This document shows, one piece after another, positions 1-9,163 of a DNA stretch of 64,000 nt. Source of the DNA: Arcanobacterium_A bovis (GTDB taxonomy: Bacteria > Actinomycetota > Actinomycetes > Actinomycetales > Actinomycetaceae). The stretch is taken from assembly GCF_042655305.1 (NCBI RefSeq), contig NZ_JBHSLR010000003.1; one strand, 5' to 3'. The notes beneath the pieces were generated by a model. That model searched no databases. It worked only from the letters and a program-made list of their open reading frames with translations, and was not told the origin of the DNA. A program made the translations under genes and the position numbers. Numbering within the stretch: the first letter of the stretch is position 1; each line of letters opens with the position of its first letter.

Positions 1-282
1 CACACTATTGAGATCCCAAACAACAAACCCACACCCAACAAACAACCCCACAAACAAGGCCATCCACCAGGGAAGCAACTTCTCCATCTTAGTACATTGT
101 CGATTCTATTTCAAATCAACAATGCCCAACTCCTTGGAGATCTGTGCCACACGCTCGGGAAATTCGGTGTTTACCAACTTTCCGTTCGTTTGGCGACAGG
201 AAAATACTTTATGTGGACACGCAGGTCAGGGTCAAATTCAGACGTCGTGTCACTACTCACATAAACGAAGTACTGGAAATTA
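1..282. other. Left-edge stretch with no confident gene; possible decayed coding on the minus strand
   Basis: No complete gene is visible. On the minus strand a readable stretch starts near 260 (GTG) and encodes VSSDTTSEFDPDLRVHIKYF and a few more residues, then stops. About one base out of phase, another open stretch ends with EFPERVAQISKELGIVDLK and a TAG stop at 106-108. Read together with a single-base correction near 180, they would make one short protein tail, so a frameshifted remnant is possible. A second minus-strand reading starts at ATG 87 and runs off the window edge as a hydrophobic, Val/Gly/Phe-rich peptide. Its G/T-rich DNA could give this by chance. Confidence 0.25.
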
Positions 283-537
283 TTACTTGACGTTTGGGTC
301 TTTGCCGTACGCCTTTGTTGCCTTTCGGCGCAAAATTTCCGTTACCGCAGCATTCACTGCCGCAGTCACAGCGGTAAATACAATAACCTGCACCGTTGGC
401 AACTCGTCGTCGGACTCATCGCCTTGAGGCACTGTGTTACCTAGACCTTTTGACCAAACCGTCTCCACAATCTTTTGCGCAACGAAACCAGATCCAGCTG
501 AGATTCCAAGCGTTACGAGCTTCCAGCCAATATTCAT
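283..537 (-). CDS. DUF4235 family small membrane protein
   Basis: This 84-residue protein matches the actinobacterial DUF4235 family, whose function is unknown. An N-terminal hydrophobic stretch (about residues 5-25, containing LGISAGSGFVAQKIVETVW) is followed by an acidic loop (GDESDD) and a second hydrophobic segment ending in the basic tail RRKATKAYGKDPN. Family members have this two-helix plan. The ATG at 537 is supported by a GGAGGA motif immediately upstream. The gene is divergent from the TM2 gene across 226 bases. The family call is fairly sure; no role can be assigned. Confidence 0.8.
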   Translation of the reverse strand: MNIGWKLVTLGISAGSGFVAQKIVETVWSKGLGNTVPQGDESDDELPTVQVIVFTAVTAAVNAAVTEILRRKATKAYGKDPNVK

Positions 538-763
538 TTTTCCTCCACTCTTTCAAGACCAATCCATTATCTCAATATTTTGGAACAACTGCAGGTTTTC
601 ATTGGCATTCCCCTGTGCGCGCAAATGTTTTCTATAGTATTGTTCTAAAAAATGCACGAATAAGTTGACCTTTCAGAATGATGAGATCCTGCTTTCAAGC
701 ACGGATTGACGCATTCAACCAACAGATCAATCCATAGCACTACCAAACAGATAAGAGGATCAA

Positions 764-1207
764 ATGTCCACCCCTCCGAGCGGAAACGCATGGCAAATGC
801 CGCATGACAAGCAAAGCGGCACGTCACGGCCCTTCAACCCGCAACAGCAACCTTTCAACCCACAACAACCCTTCAATGCCCAGGAACCACAAGGCCAACC
901 TTACGGTCAAACTCCGCCTTATACACAGACTCCCCCGTACGGACAGTACCCACCGCAGGGCGCATACTACGGCCAGCCACCTATGCAAGCTCGTTCACGA
1001 CTTGTAGCTGGTTTGCTCGGGATTTTCTTAGGCGGATTCGGAGTACATCGCTTCTATCTGGGATACTCGAAGATCGGTATTCTCCAGATTGTCGTCACCA
1101 TCCTTACTCTGGGTGTAGGCTCTCTTTGGGGCTTCATCGAAGGAATTATTATCATCGCAAACGCAGGTTTCCCAACCGACGCCGAAGGCGTTCCCCTTAC
1201 AAATTAG
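764..1207 (+). CDS. TM2 domain-containing membrane protein
   Basis: The 147-residue protein has a Pro/Gln/Tyr-rich N-terminal half (about residues 1-75, with repeated QPFNPQQ and PPYGQ-like units) that is probably disordered and cytoplasmic. A TM2 domain follows: two transmembrane helices around LVAGLLGIFLGGFGVHRFYLGY and ILQIVVTILTLGVGSLWGFIEGI, including the family's G-x-HRFYLG motif. TM2 proteins are widespread and poorly characterised. The ATG is preceded by an AGAGGA ribosome site. The gene is monocistronic, ending before a strong stem-loop shared with the convergent mrp operon. Confidence 0.85.
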   Translation: MSTPPSGNAWQMPHDKQSGTSRPFNPQQQPFNPQQPFNAQEPQGQPYGQTPPYTQTPPYGQYPPQGAYYGQPPMQARSRLVAGLLGIFLGGFGVHRFYLGYSKIGILQIVVTILTLGVGSLWGFIEGIIIIANAGFPTDAEGVPLTN

Positions 1208-1244
1208 TGTGGTTGCGAAACAACGCCCTCACAGTTAATAGCTT

Positions 1245-1294
1245 TAAGAGACTAGCGTCGGAAAAAACGAAGAGCTGCCGACGCTAGTCTCTTA
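1245..1294. terminator. Bidirectional stem-loop terminator between the TM2 gene and mnhG
   Basis: A perfect 17-bp inverted repeat (TAAGAGACTAGCGTCGG at 1245-1261, complement at 1278-1294) with a 16-nt loop lies between two convergent genes. Position and symmetry suit termination from both sides. There is no long T-run, as is common in Actinobacteria. Confidence 0.8.
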
Positions 1295-1307
1295 TTTCAC
1301 GCGTCGT

Positions 1308-1694
1308 TCATGCTTCACGTCCAGTTGAAGCTCCCATATCCTCTCCGAGCTCGTCAATAACCAGCTCATTTTTACGCACATGACCAGCTCTATAGCCGGC
1401 ACGCGACATCATATGAGCCGAAATTGGTGACGACACCAATTGGAAAGCAATCACCGCGAGAAGAGTCCATGTGATTGAGTTTTCCCGCACGAGCAGTATT
1501 ACTCCCAGCAAAAACATAATCACCGAAAACACCTGCGGTTTCGTGGCAATATGCTGGCGTGACAACAGATCCGGATAACGCAGCATACCAACAGCTGCAA
1601 TGACGGTGAACACCGTGCCAATACATATGAGGAAAAGTCCCACCGCGTCTGCTACACCAGCCCAGTTCACATACATAAAGTTCACAGTTTTCAC
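1308..1694 (-). CDS. mnhG: Mrp/Mnh antiporter subunit G
   Basis: Smallest membrane subunit of the multisubunit Mrp-type Na+(K+)/H+ antiporter in the plasma membrane. The 128 residues hold three hydrophobic helices and the conserved MrpG segment GMLRYPDLLSRQHIATKPQ, with a typical SPISAHMMSRAGYR end to the family domain and a charged C-terminal tail. It is the last gene of the operon. The GTG start used here overlaps the mnhF stop codon; a second GTG three codons in is an alternative. A strong stem-loop lies just downstream. Confidence 0.88.
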   Translation of the reverse strand: MKTVNFMYVNWAGVADAVGLFLICIGTVFTVIAAVGMLRYPDLLSRQHIATKPQVFSVIMFLLGVILLVRENSITWTLLAVIAFQLVSSPISAHMMSRAGYRAGHVRKNELVIDELGEDMGASTGREA

Positions 1695-2095
1695 TCTCCC
1701 TCGCTCATTTTCCGCGTTTCCTGAGATCCAATTCCCGATGATCTATTGGACGATGCCGATCCATCCGCACCCAGCGATTGTTCCGTCTGCTCTTGCCGCG
1801 TTTTTCGCTCACCTAATTCCCCTGGTCTGCGTCGGTTGTTGCCACGCACTGAGAAGCGCGCGAGCGTCGTCGATCCGAGGAACCCGACAATCGAAAGCAC
1901 GATAAACACCGGCAAGAGATCCAAACGCCTCGTGTGAGCTGCGAGAAGGGAACACGCACCGACGAAAATCGCCGTCATCATATCTACGGCCACCATTCGG
2001 TCGAGCGTGCTTGGACCTCGCACGATTCGGATGAGTACCAATACAGCGGAGAGTAAGAGCAACCCGGCACACATTCCCAGAACGATATTAACCAC
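1691..2095 (-). CDS. mnhF: Mrp/Mnh antiporter subunit F
   Basis: MrpF-type membrane subunit of the antiporter. Three hydrophobic helices and the family motif RGPSTLDRMVAVDMM are clear. The GTG at 2095 is preferred: it overlaps the end of mnhE by 8 bases, sits about 12 nt after a GGAGG motif and begins right at the first helix. A start upstream at 2173 would add a basic extension not expected in this family. At 134 residues it is longer than the usual roughly 90, because of a hydrophilic C-terminal tail of about 50 residues. Confidence 0.85.
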   Translation of the reverse strand: MVNIVLGMCAGLLLLSAVLVLIRIVRGPSTLDRMVAVDMMTAIFVGACSLLAAHTRRLDLLPVFIVLSIVGFLGSTTLARFSVRGNNRRRPGELGERKTRQEQTEQSLGADGSASSNRSSGIGSQETRKMSEGE

Positions 2096-2879
2096 GACGG
2101 CGCTCGCCCTCCTCTCGTATTTCCGCACGTATTTCGGTGTCTGTTTCGCCTTGCGTTCCGTTGTACGTGCCACGGCGTTCGTCGTCTGCCGCTACATGTT
2201 GCGTGCGATCTTGCCCTTCGTCACACGTGACGTCGTGCGCATCGCCGCGTTCGTCGTCGCCCGTTTGTGGAGCGTACGGCGTCGGCAACTTGCCTGATGA
2301 CGGCGATGAGCCTGGCACGTATCCCGCCGCCACCAGCTCATCATGGGAAGCGAAAGCACGCAATACTCGTTCTTCTTGCTCTAGGAGCGTTCGATGCACG
2401 CCTTCCACACCTCCCACAAGCTCAGTGTCAAATACGTGAACGTACAACGTCCCAGACGCTTGATGTGAATCCACCACAACTGAGCCAGGCACCAGACCAG
2501 TCATTCCTGCCACCATCGCGAGGTACACATCAGAATGAGAACGAAGCTGCACGCGAATAATCGCACCATGTGGTCGTTTTTGGGCTAGTACGAATGCGGC
2601 TTGTATCCACGAAGCGCGCACGATGTCCCATAGAAAAATAGCTACTAACCGCACCACACCCCAAGGCCGGAATCGCCCATCGAAAGGCGCGGCAGGAAAT
2701 GGTGCCACCGTCGTCACCAGAAGCGCAACGAGGAAACCCGCAAGGAAATTTCCAGTGGTGACGTCGCCCCACAACATAACCCACACGATTGTTAACCACA
2801 CGAGCGTTCCCATTGAAGCATGCGGAAAGCGCCCCGGCCGCCGCGTGGCACGCTTGATCGTTTCAGCCGCTTTCGTCAC
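2088..2879 (-). CDS. mnhE: Mrp/Mnh antiporter subunit E with long C-terminal tail
   Basis: MrpE subunit. The core has N-terminal helices (VWLTIVWVMLWGDVTTGNFLAGF), an amphipathic middle with KRPHGAIIRVQL, and the family's TGLVPGSVVVD and LYVHVFD motifs. The usual MrpE is near 160 residues; this one has 263. The last roughly 90 residues are hydrophilic and rich in Asp, Glu, Arg and Thr, probably a disordered cytoplasmic tail. It starts with GTG overlapping the mnhD stop by 4 bases, so translation is coupled. MrpE is needed for full activity and assembly in characterised systems. Confidence 0.87.
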   Translation of the reverse strand: MTKAAETIKRATRRPGRFPHASMGTLVWLTIVWVMLWGDVTTGNFLAGFLVALLVTTVAPFPAAPFDGRFRPWGVVRLVAIFLWDIVRASWIQAAFVLAQKRPHGAIIRVQLRSHSDVYLAMVAGMTGLVPGSVVVDSHQASGTLYVHVFDTELVGGVEGVHRTLLEQEERVLRAFASHDELVAAGYVPGSSPSSGKLPTPYAPQTGDDERGDAHDVTCDEGQDRTQHVAADDERRGTYNGTQGETDTEIRAEIREEGERRRG

Positions 2880-4429
2880 TTGATGTCACCTCGCTCGCCA
2901 GACGTTACTTTCTCGGAAATTCCTGAGCCACGCAGACCGTCAGGCAGCACGGACGTTACATAACTACCACGTTCATAGAGTTCCGAAGCAGTTTTATAAG
3001 TAAAGTTATTGATTGGTCCAGCTAGCACCGAGATGCCAATAGTGACTGCGAGCAAGGTAGCAGTAGCACTCACCATGCCCGCTGGCGTTGGTTTTGACGG
3101 CAATTCTTCTGGCGCGTCTTGCCAAAAAGCCATATTCCAAGCGCGCATTACGGCATATAGCGTGAGCAGGGAAGAAATGATCCCTGCGGCCACGAGAATC
3201 CAGTCGATATGCGTTCCACGCTGAACTGAGGCCTGCATTAGACCAATTTTTCCGAAAAAGCCCGAGAAAGGAGGAACGCCAGCTAGGTTAAGCGCCGGCA
3301 GCAGGTAAAGCACAGCTATCACTGGTGCCGTTTTCGCTAATGCGCCAAGTTTTTCAAGCGACGTCGATCCACCGCGGCGTTCTATTAGGCCCACCACGAG
3401 GAACAATACTGTCTGGACGGTAATGTGATGGACGGCGTAAAAGATTCCAGAACTCAGCCCAATTGTTGAAGCAGTTGAGATACCCCAGAGCATGTAGCCG
3501 ATATGCGACACAAGCGTAAATGACAGCAAACGCTTGATATCCACCTGAGCCACTGCGCCAAGAATCCCGATAATCATGGTGAGCACCGCAAAGATACCGA
3601 GCACATTGTTCAGATTACCGGACGGGAAGAGCAGAGTTTGCGTCCGAATAATCCCATACACTCCCACTTTAGTGAGCAAACCGGCAAATACGGCAGTCAC
3701 TGGCGCAGGAGCAATCGGATAGGAATCAGGCAACCATGCAGATAGTGGAAATATCGCAGCTTTAATGCCAAATCCGATAAGTAGCAGAACTTGGATCAAC
3801 AATCGGACGCTGGCATCTACCTCAGGAAGTCGTAGCGAGAGTTGCGCTAAGTTCACGGTGCCGGTAGCAGCGTAAACCATCACGATTGCCAGCAAAAACA
3901 CTGCCGACGACACAAGCGATACCACCACATATACCGTGCCAGATCGGATTCTGTCACGAGTACCGCCAAGCGTAATAAGCACAAATGATGCGAGTAGCAG
4001 CATCTCGAAACCGACGTAAATATTGAATAAGTCGCCAGAAAGGAAAGCATTCGAAACACCAGCAGAAAGGATCAAAAACGCCGGATGATAAACCGCCAGC
4101 GTTACAGCTTCGTCGCCGTCTGAAACACCTTGGGAAATCGAGTAAAGCAACACCAAAAACGTGACACATACCGACGTAAGCAGCATAATTGATGAGAGTT
4201 TATCCGCGACTAAGGTGATACCCAGCGGAGCTGCCCAGTTACCAACGTCCAAAACCACTGGTTGCGAGCGTGCCATCCAAAGCAACGCCGCTGCCACAAC
4301 GAGAACCGCAGCCATCACCGCAACCGAAACGATCAGTTGCAATTTTCGCCGCGACGCAAATGCCAAGGAAACGCCCGCTCCAAACAGCGGTAAGACGACG
4401 GGTAGTGCAGTTATGTAGTTCAACATCAT
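2876..4429 (-). CDS. mnhD: Mrp/Mnh antiporter subunit D (proton-translocating, NuoN-like)
   Basis: A 517-residue polytopic protein of the complex I antiporter-like family (Proton_antipo_M). Visible conserved elements include SGDLFNIYVGFEMLLLASF with the key TM5 glutamate, LIGFGIKAAIFPLSAWLPDSYP with the TM7 lysine, and FAGLLTKVGVYGIIR. About 14 hydrophobic helices are apparent. The first of two adjacent ATGs at 4429 is chosen because GGAGG lies six bases upstream; it overlaps the mnhC stop. In this family the subunit forms one of the two proton or cation channels. Confidence 0.93.
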   Translation of the reverse strand: MMLNYITALPVVLPLFGAGVSLAFASRRKLQLIVSVAVMAAVLVVAAALLWMARSQPVVLDVGNWAAPLGITLVADKLSSIMLLTSVCVTFLVLLYSISQGVSDGDEAVTLAVYHPAFLILSAGVSNAFLSGDLFNIYVGFEMLLLASFVLITLGGTRDRIRSGTVYVVVSLVSSAVFLLAIVMVYAATGTVNLAQLSLRLPEVDASVRLLIQVLLLIGFGIKAAIFPLSAWLPDSYPIAPAPVTAVFAGLLTKVGVYGIIRTQTLLFPSGNLNNVLGIFAVLTMIIGILGAVAQVDIKRLLSFTLVSHIGYMLWGISTASTIGLSSGIFYAVHHITVQTVLFLVVGLIERRGGSTSLEKLGALAKTAPVIAVLYLLPALNLAGVPPFSGFFGKIGLMQASVQRGTHIDWILVAAGIISSLLTLYAVMRAWNMAFWQDAPEELPSKPTPAGMVSATATLLAVTIGISVLAGPINNFTYKTASELYERGSYVTSVLPDGLRGSGISEKVTSGERGDIK

Positions 4430-4917
4430 CGATGCCCTCCCCACCGTTCACCGTGATCGTCGGATACGCCCAGCGCATCCTCAGTTTCGTCGTGGGAAGC
4501 CGGAGCATCTTCTTCGAGCGGAAGTGGCACGTCAGCGCGGGCAGCGAGTCTATCCTTCGCATTTTTCCGCGCTATACGGCGATCTTCCATATCGTCTTGT
4601 ACTTCGTCGTTTCCGTCGAGTTGCCACGAACGGTATGCCATCGCAAGCAAGAAACCGATGGTAGACACACCAATAACGATCGCCGTGAGCATCATAGCCT
4701 GCACCAATGGGTCTGCCATTTCCTCAGCCTGGGCCTGCCCCACAATTGGTGGGGCACCTGCTTTTCCACCCGCCACTAGGAACAAAATATTTATTCCGTT
4801 AGTGAGATTGGCAAATCCGAGCACGACTCGAGCCAAAGAGCGTTCAAGAATCAAGTACACGCCAACTCCGATCAGCACCGCACCCAACATGAGAAGCGCA
4901 AATGAAACATTCATCAT
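4426..4917 (-). CDS. mnhC: Mrp/Mnh antiporter subunit C (NuoK-like)
   Basis: MrpC is homologous to NuoK. Three hydrophobic helices are present, with LGFANLTNGINILFLVAG in the second and MADPLVQAMMLTAIVIGVSTIGF in the third, both hallmark segments. The usual length is about 113 residues; here it is 163, because a charged C-terminal tail of about 50 residues follows the last helix. Start and stop overlap the neighbouring genes by 4 bases on each side, as expected in a tightly coupled membrane-complex operon. Confidence 0.92.
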   Translation of the reverse strand: MMNVSFALLMLGAVLIGVGVYLILERSLARVVLGFANLTNGINILFLVAGGKAGAPPIVGQAQAEEMADPLVQAMMLTAIVIGVSTIGFLLAMAYRSWQLDGNDEVQDDMEDRRIARKNAKDRLAARADVPLPLEEDAPASHDETEDALGVSDDHGERWGGHR

Positions 4918-7900
4918 TGACCTCCTGCTTTGCGTGTTGACACAGTGCCCAATGACGTTACAGAGCGCGTACCGTGGTGAACAGTTGCGCCGTCGTCATC
5001 CTCCTGTTGTTTCGCTGCTTCCTGCGCGTCCCGTTCCTCACGACGACGGTCAGGCGCGGGCAAAATCTGCACCGAATCCGTATACATGCTCGAATCCATA
5101 TCGCCGTGTCGATCGATTTCAGCACCTAGTGAGCGCAAAACTTCCAAAACCAAGCCAGTCACGATCAAATACACGCCCACGTCAAAGAACAGCGCAGTGG
5201 CAAGCTTGACTGGGCCAAAAGCGGGCAAAACGGCTTCCAATTTCACCGTCTGCATTATCGTTCCGCCAAAGAGTATGGGGAACAGCGCGTAAATCGCGGC
5301 GAGCAACAGGCCACTACCCATTAAATGACCTGGATGGAGTGGCAAAGCCGCACCCAGCTCATAGCGCCCGCCAGCCACATACCGCAAAACCAGCGCTACG
5401 CCGGCCATGATTCCGGCAGCAAAGCCACCACCTGGATTATTATGGCCGGCAAACAGGAAGAACAGCGAAACTATTACCATTGTGTGAAAAATGACCCGCG
5501 TTCCAACCTCAAAGATCTCCGAACGGCGCGCAGCCGGCAAAGTGCTTGATCCAGCAAGCCAAAGTCTGTTTCGTCTGCTAGGCAACTGCGTGTCAGAGTA
5601 ACGCTCAGCGCCAGATTCTTGCGACACGCGCGTCTGTGCTCGCGTGAGTTGCGAATGGAGGGTGCCGACGGCGTCGTCGAACTTGGGGAGATTACGGAAA
5701 CGGTCGATTCGTCCGCTGCGGTCACGGATAAATAAGAGGGAAGAGATTCCCACTGCTGCAGCAATCACCACTGAAATCTCTCCGAAAGTGTCCCAAGCTC
5801 GGATATCAACCAAGGTCACGTTCACGATGTTCTTTCCATAGCCGTAATGCTGGGCTTCGTCATGGAAAGTTTGCGTCATTGAAGCGGCCATGCGGGCATT
5901 TGCCGCCAGCCATGCCATCGCCGCTGCTACCAGCCCCACACCAGTTGCGAGAGCAATTCGCATCCAACGATTCCACCGGATCGGACGCGAGGAGAAATAT
6001 TCAGGTAACCGCCGCAACACCAAGATGAAGACGACGAGCGCCATTGTTTCCGCCAGAGTTTGCGTCAAAGCGAGGTCAGGTGCGCCATGCAGGCCATAGA
6101 TCAGCGCCACCGCATAGCCAGAGACGCCGGTAAGTAGCACTGCTTTCAGACGATGACGAGCACGCGCACTCAAGAGCGCTGCTACCGCAGCGATTACCGC
6201 GACGCCGAGTTGAGCAGGTGCGTCGTAAGCACGCAACTGAGCGTTGTTGATACCGCCCGAATAGATATAAGCTATGCCGATGCTGATCAGTATAAATGTA
6301 AAGATTGTGGACAAATACACTGGCAAAGAGCCACGTTGCACAAGTGACGTGGTGAGGCGTGAAATCTTTTCGAGGCCTTCAACGCAGAGTTGGAATACCC
6401 GATCGGCACGCACTGGAAAATCAAATTTGTGTAAAGCAGCGGCCCAACGGCCGTTAATCACAAAGAGCACTGCCCCCACCGTGAAGATTCCGAGACTGAT
6501 CATTAGCGCGGGATTGACCCCACTCCACAGCGCAAGATGACCGGCCTTCCCAGGTAATTGCGCTGCATAAGGAGCAAAAATACTGTCAACCCAACCATAG
6601 AACGGCCCGCAAGCAATACCCGCGCCAACGAGCACCCCGATTGGGCTGAGCATAAGGGCCGAGTTCTTGTGGACGTCTGTAACGCCCGACCCTGACTTGT
6701 GCGCAAAAGCTCCCCACCAAAATCGAATCCCGTAGGCAACGGTAAATGCTGAACCAAGTGCAATGGCAATCAAAATCCAGTACGCCACTACGCCACCGTG
6801 GAGAAGCGCATGGAGGGCGGCCTCTTTCGCCACGAAACCCAAAAATGGCGGCAAACCTATCATTGATGCCGTGGCAATTGCTGCCATAGTTGCCACAACA
6901 GGCATCTTGCGCCCTAATCCGCTGAGCTGACGCAAATCTCGGGTTCCAGTTGCCCAATCGACCACACCCACGCACAAAAATAAGGCAGATTTGAACAGGG
7001 CATGCGCGACTATCATCGCAAGACCAGCGAGCATCACCGGTTCGGTGCCATAGCCCACGAGCAAACTCAACAGTCCGAGCTGGGAAACTGTACCGAACGC
7101 CAGCACCAATTTCAGATCTGTTTGTTTTAGTGCCCGATATCCGCCCAGTATAAGCGTGGCGCTACCCGCCAGAAGAACTGCCCACCGCCAAATATCAAGC
7201 GATGCGAAACCCGGCGCAAAGCGAGCGATCAGATATATTCCCGCTTTCACCATCGCAGCTGAATGCAGATAAGCCGACACTGGGGTGGGCGCCGCCATTG
7301 CCGCCGGTAGCCAAAAATGAAAAGGAATAATCGCCGACTTCGTAAAGGCGCCAATTAGCACGAGCGCCACAGCTATGCTTACCAGCGACGACGAAGCAAA
7401 ACTACCGTTGGTGTACGCCATGCTTCCCGTGCCAAGGCGAGCATGCACAACCAACTCAGCAATATCAAAAGAACCGCCGGGAATTGTGCCAAGAATGATT
7501 AATCCCGTGAGCATGGCAAGTCCGCCGGTAACAGTGATGATGAGAGCTTGCATAGCTGCGCGACGCGAGAAACTCCGATTGTAACTATGCCCAATGAGAA
7601 GAAAGGACAATACCGTAGTGAGCTCCCAAAACATATACAGCGCCAGAGTATTGTTGGTAGTCACTAAACCGAGCATGGCACCGGTAAAAGCAACAAAAAC
7701 GGCAGCAAAGCGCCCCAATCCCTGCGCCGATTCGGAAAAGTACCTGCTCGAATACACCAAAACTAGCGCACCGATACCTGTAACCATCAGCGCTAATACG
7801 AACGATAACTGATCAAGCCGAAAACTGAGTACGAAGCCTAGTTGGGGCGCCCACGCCAAACTGCTCGTTGGGAACGCACCGCGTACGACGTCGTCATAAC

Positions 7901-8027
7901 AGCTTGCGACGTAAAGAAAAGATGCGGCTGAAACCGCTGCCAATATCAGAAAGCCGAGCCGACCACGACGCATAACGATAGGTGCAAAAAGAACGGTTAC
8001 CACGTATAGCGTCAGCAGTGCGAGCAT
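4914..8027 (-). CDS. mnhA: Mrp/Mnh antiporter subunit A fused to subunit B
   Basis: First gene of the operon. The N-terminal 500 or so residues are NuoL-like, with ALYMFWELTTVLSFLLIG (key Glu) and FTKSAIIPFHFWLP (key Lys). A MrpA C-terminal section carries HGAPDLALTQTLAETMALV and VNVTLVDIRAWDTFGEISV. From about residue 830 comes a complete MnhB domain with VSLFFLFAGHNNPGGGFAAGI. At 1037 residues it equals MrpA plus MrpB, explaining the lack of a separate mnhB; this fusion is known in Actinobacteria. The ATG at 8027 follows GGAGG closely. A hydrophilic C-terminal tail of about 50 residues is rich in Asp, Glu and Arg. The protein would couple proton entry to Na+ or K+ export. Confidence 0.93.
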   Translation of the reverse strand: MLALLTLYVVTVLFAPIVMRRGRLGFLILAAVSAASFLYVASCYDDVVRGAFPTSSLAWAPQLGFVLSFRLDQLSFVLALMVTGIGALVLVYSSRYFSESAQGLGRFAAVFVAFTGAMLGLVTTNNTLALYMFWELTTVLSFLLIGHSYNRSFSRRAAMQALIITVTGGLAMLTGLIILGTIPGGSFDIAELVVHARLGTGSMAYTNGSFASSSLVSIAVALVLIGAFTKSAIIPFHFWLPAAMAAPTPVSAYLHSAAMVKAGIYLIARFAPGFASLDIWRWAVLLAGSATLILGGYRALKQTDLKLVLAFGTVSQLGLLSLLVGYGTEPVMLAGLAMIVAHALFKSALFLCVGVVDWATGTRDLRQLSGLGRKMPVVATMAAIATASMIGLPPFLGFVAKEAALHALLHGGVVAYWILIAIALGSAFTVAYGIRFWWGAFAHKSGSGVTDVHKNSALMLSPIGVLVGAGIACGPFYGWVDSIFAPYAAQLPGKAGHLALWSGVNPALMISLGIFTVGAVLFVINGRWAAALHKFDFPVRADRVFQLCVEGLEKISRLTTSLVQRGSLPVYLSTIFTFILISIGIAYIYSGGINNAQLRAYDAPAQLGVAVIAAVAALLSARARHRLKAVLLTGVSGYAVALIYGLHGAPDLALTQTLAETMALVVFILVLRRLPEYFSSRPIRWNRWMRIALATGVGLVAAAMAWLAANARMAASMTQTFHDEAQHYGYGKNIVNVTLVDIRAWDTFGEISVVIAAAVGISSLLFIRDRSGRIDRFRNLPKFDDAVGTLHSQLTRAQTRVSQESGAERYSDTQLPSRRNRLWLAGSSTLPAARRSEIFEVGTRVIFHTMVIVSLFFLFAGHNNPGGGFAAGIMAGVALVLRYVAGGRYELGAALPLHPGHLMGSGLLLAAIYALFPILFGGTIMQTVKLEAVLPAFGPVKLATALFFDVGVYLIVTGLVLEVLRSLGAEIDRHGDMDSSMYTDSVQILPAPDRRREERDAQEAAKQQEDDDGATVHHGTRSVTSLGTVSTRKAGGQ

Positions 8028-8311
8028 TGTCCTCCAAGATAGCAACAGTTAATACTCGCAAGTGCCATTTTGAGAGGTTTAATCCTTGTAGTTAGTGCGC
8101 AGTAAGTTCGCGACACTACACAGTGGCACCCACGAGGTGCGAGCCCTAGAAACCAGCGTAATTCCTAGCATTCAGCACAAGGCGTCGCTATTAGTTTATC
8201 GGAACGATGCTGCACCATTCGAGAGTTTGAGCTATCAGCTCAAAGCGCGCGGCAATGGCACATGGCTAGCGCACGGCGAGTCTCATAGCTAGAGGCATCA
8301 GCACGGCGAGC

Positions 8312-8899
8312 TCAAAGCTCGCGCGAAACGTCGATTCGGTGAAAGTTCAAGTGCGAGCGCGAAGCAGTTGGCCCACGTTGACCTTGATAACGCGATCCTG
8401 TTGCGCCTTGACCGTACGGCCGCTCAGCCGCGGAGGAAAGCTGGAAGAAGCACAGCTGCCCCACCTTCATGCCCGGATAGAGCTTAATCGGCATAGTTGC
8501 GGTATTCGAGAGCTCAAGAGTTACATGTCCAGAAAAACCAGGATCAATGAATCCCGCAGTTGAGTGAGTGAGCAATCCGAGTCGACCGAGCGAGGATTTG
8601 CCCTCAAGCCGCGCAGCGATGTCGTCCGCTAGTGTGACCTGCTCAAAGGTTGCACCGAGTACAAATTCGCCAGGATGCAGTACGAAAGAACCATCTGCGG
8701 GAACTTCGATCCGCGTGGTCAAATCGGACTGATCAGCAGCTGGGTCGATCACATCGTAACGATGGTTATTGAACAGCAAGAAATAGCGATCCAAATGAAC
8801 ATCGACCGAGGAAGGCTGGATCATTTGCGGATCCCACGGATCTAGCGCAATACGTTCGTTTGCAACAGCGGTACGGATATCACGATCTGAAAGTAACAC
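8312..8899 (-). CDS. dcd: dCTP deaminase (bifunctional dCTP deaminase/dUTPase type likely)
   Basis: A 195-residue homotrimeric-type enzyme that deaminates dCTP and, in the actinobacterial subtype, also hydrolyses the product to dUMP. Conserved stretches visible are MLLSDRDI, QPSSVDVHLD, LHPGEFVLG, the catalytic GKSSLGRLGLLTHSTAGFID with its Arg/Ser, and GHVTLELSN containing the catalytic Glu, ending in RYQGQRGP. The start is GTG at 8899. No clear ribosome site precedes it, and a TTGTCG/CACAAT promoter-like pair would put the transcript start at the codon itself, so leaderless translation is possible. The bifunctional assignment is inferred from lineage. Confidence 0.92.
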   Translation of the reverse strand: MLLSDRDIRTAVANERIALDPWDPQMIQPSSVDVHLDRYFLLFNNHRYDVIDPAADQSDLTTRIEVPADGSFVLHPGEFVLGATFEQVTLADDIAARLEGKSSLGRLGLLTHSTAGFIDPGFSGHVTLELSNTATMPIKLYPGMKVGQLCFFQLSSAAERPYGQGATGSRYQGQRGPTASRSHLNFHRIDVSREL

Positions 8900-9163
8900 C
8901 CTTAAATTGTGTCATGAACACCCGCGAATCGACAATAACGGTCAAAGAATAGGCCACCGACCAACTGTGCCACATGCCACATTCCCATCTTAGGAACCCC
9001 TTATCGCCAACAAACACTGCCACGACAAGCACGGCATTTCCCTGACGAACCGAGACAACCATCCGCCCAATTCTCAATAAGACCCCCAATAAGACAATCA
9101 CGTCCAGATAACTCCCAGAAAACTCCTAGGGTTGCCAGAGTCTGCCATTCTCTAATTGATTTC

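Noticed and set aside
4914..8027. MnhA-MnhB fusion as an assembly error
   Set aside because: The frame is continuous, both domains are complete, and such fusions are known in Actinobacteria.
8306..8322. GCGAGCT/AGCTCGC hairpin as a dcd terminator
   Set aside because: It overlaps the dcd stop codon with no T-run; too weak.
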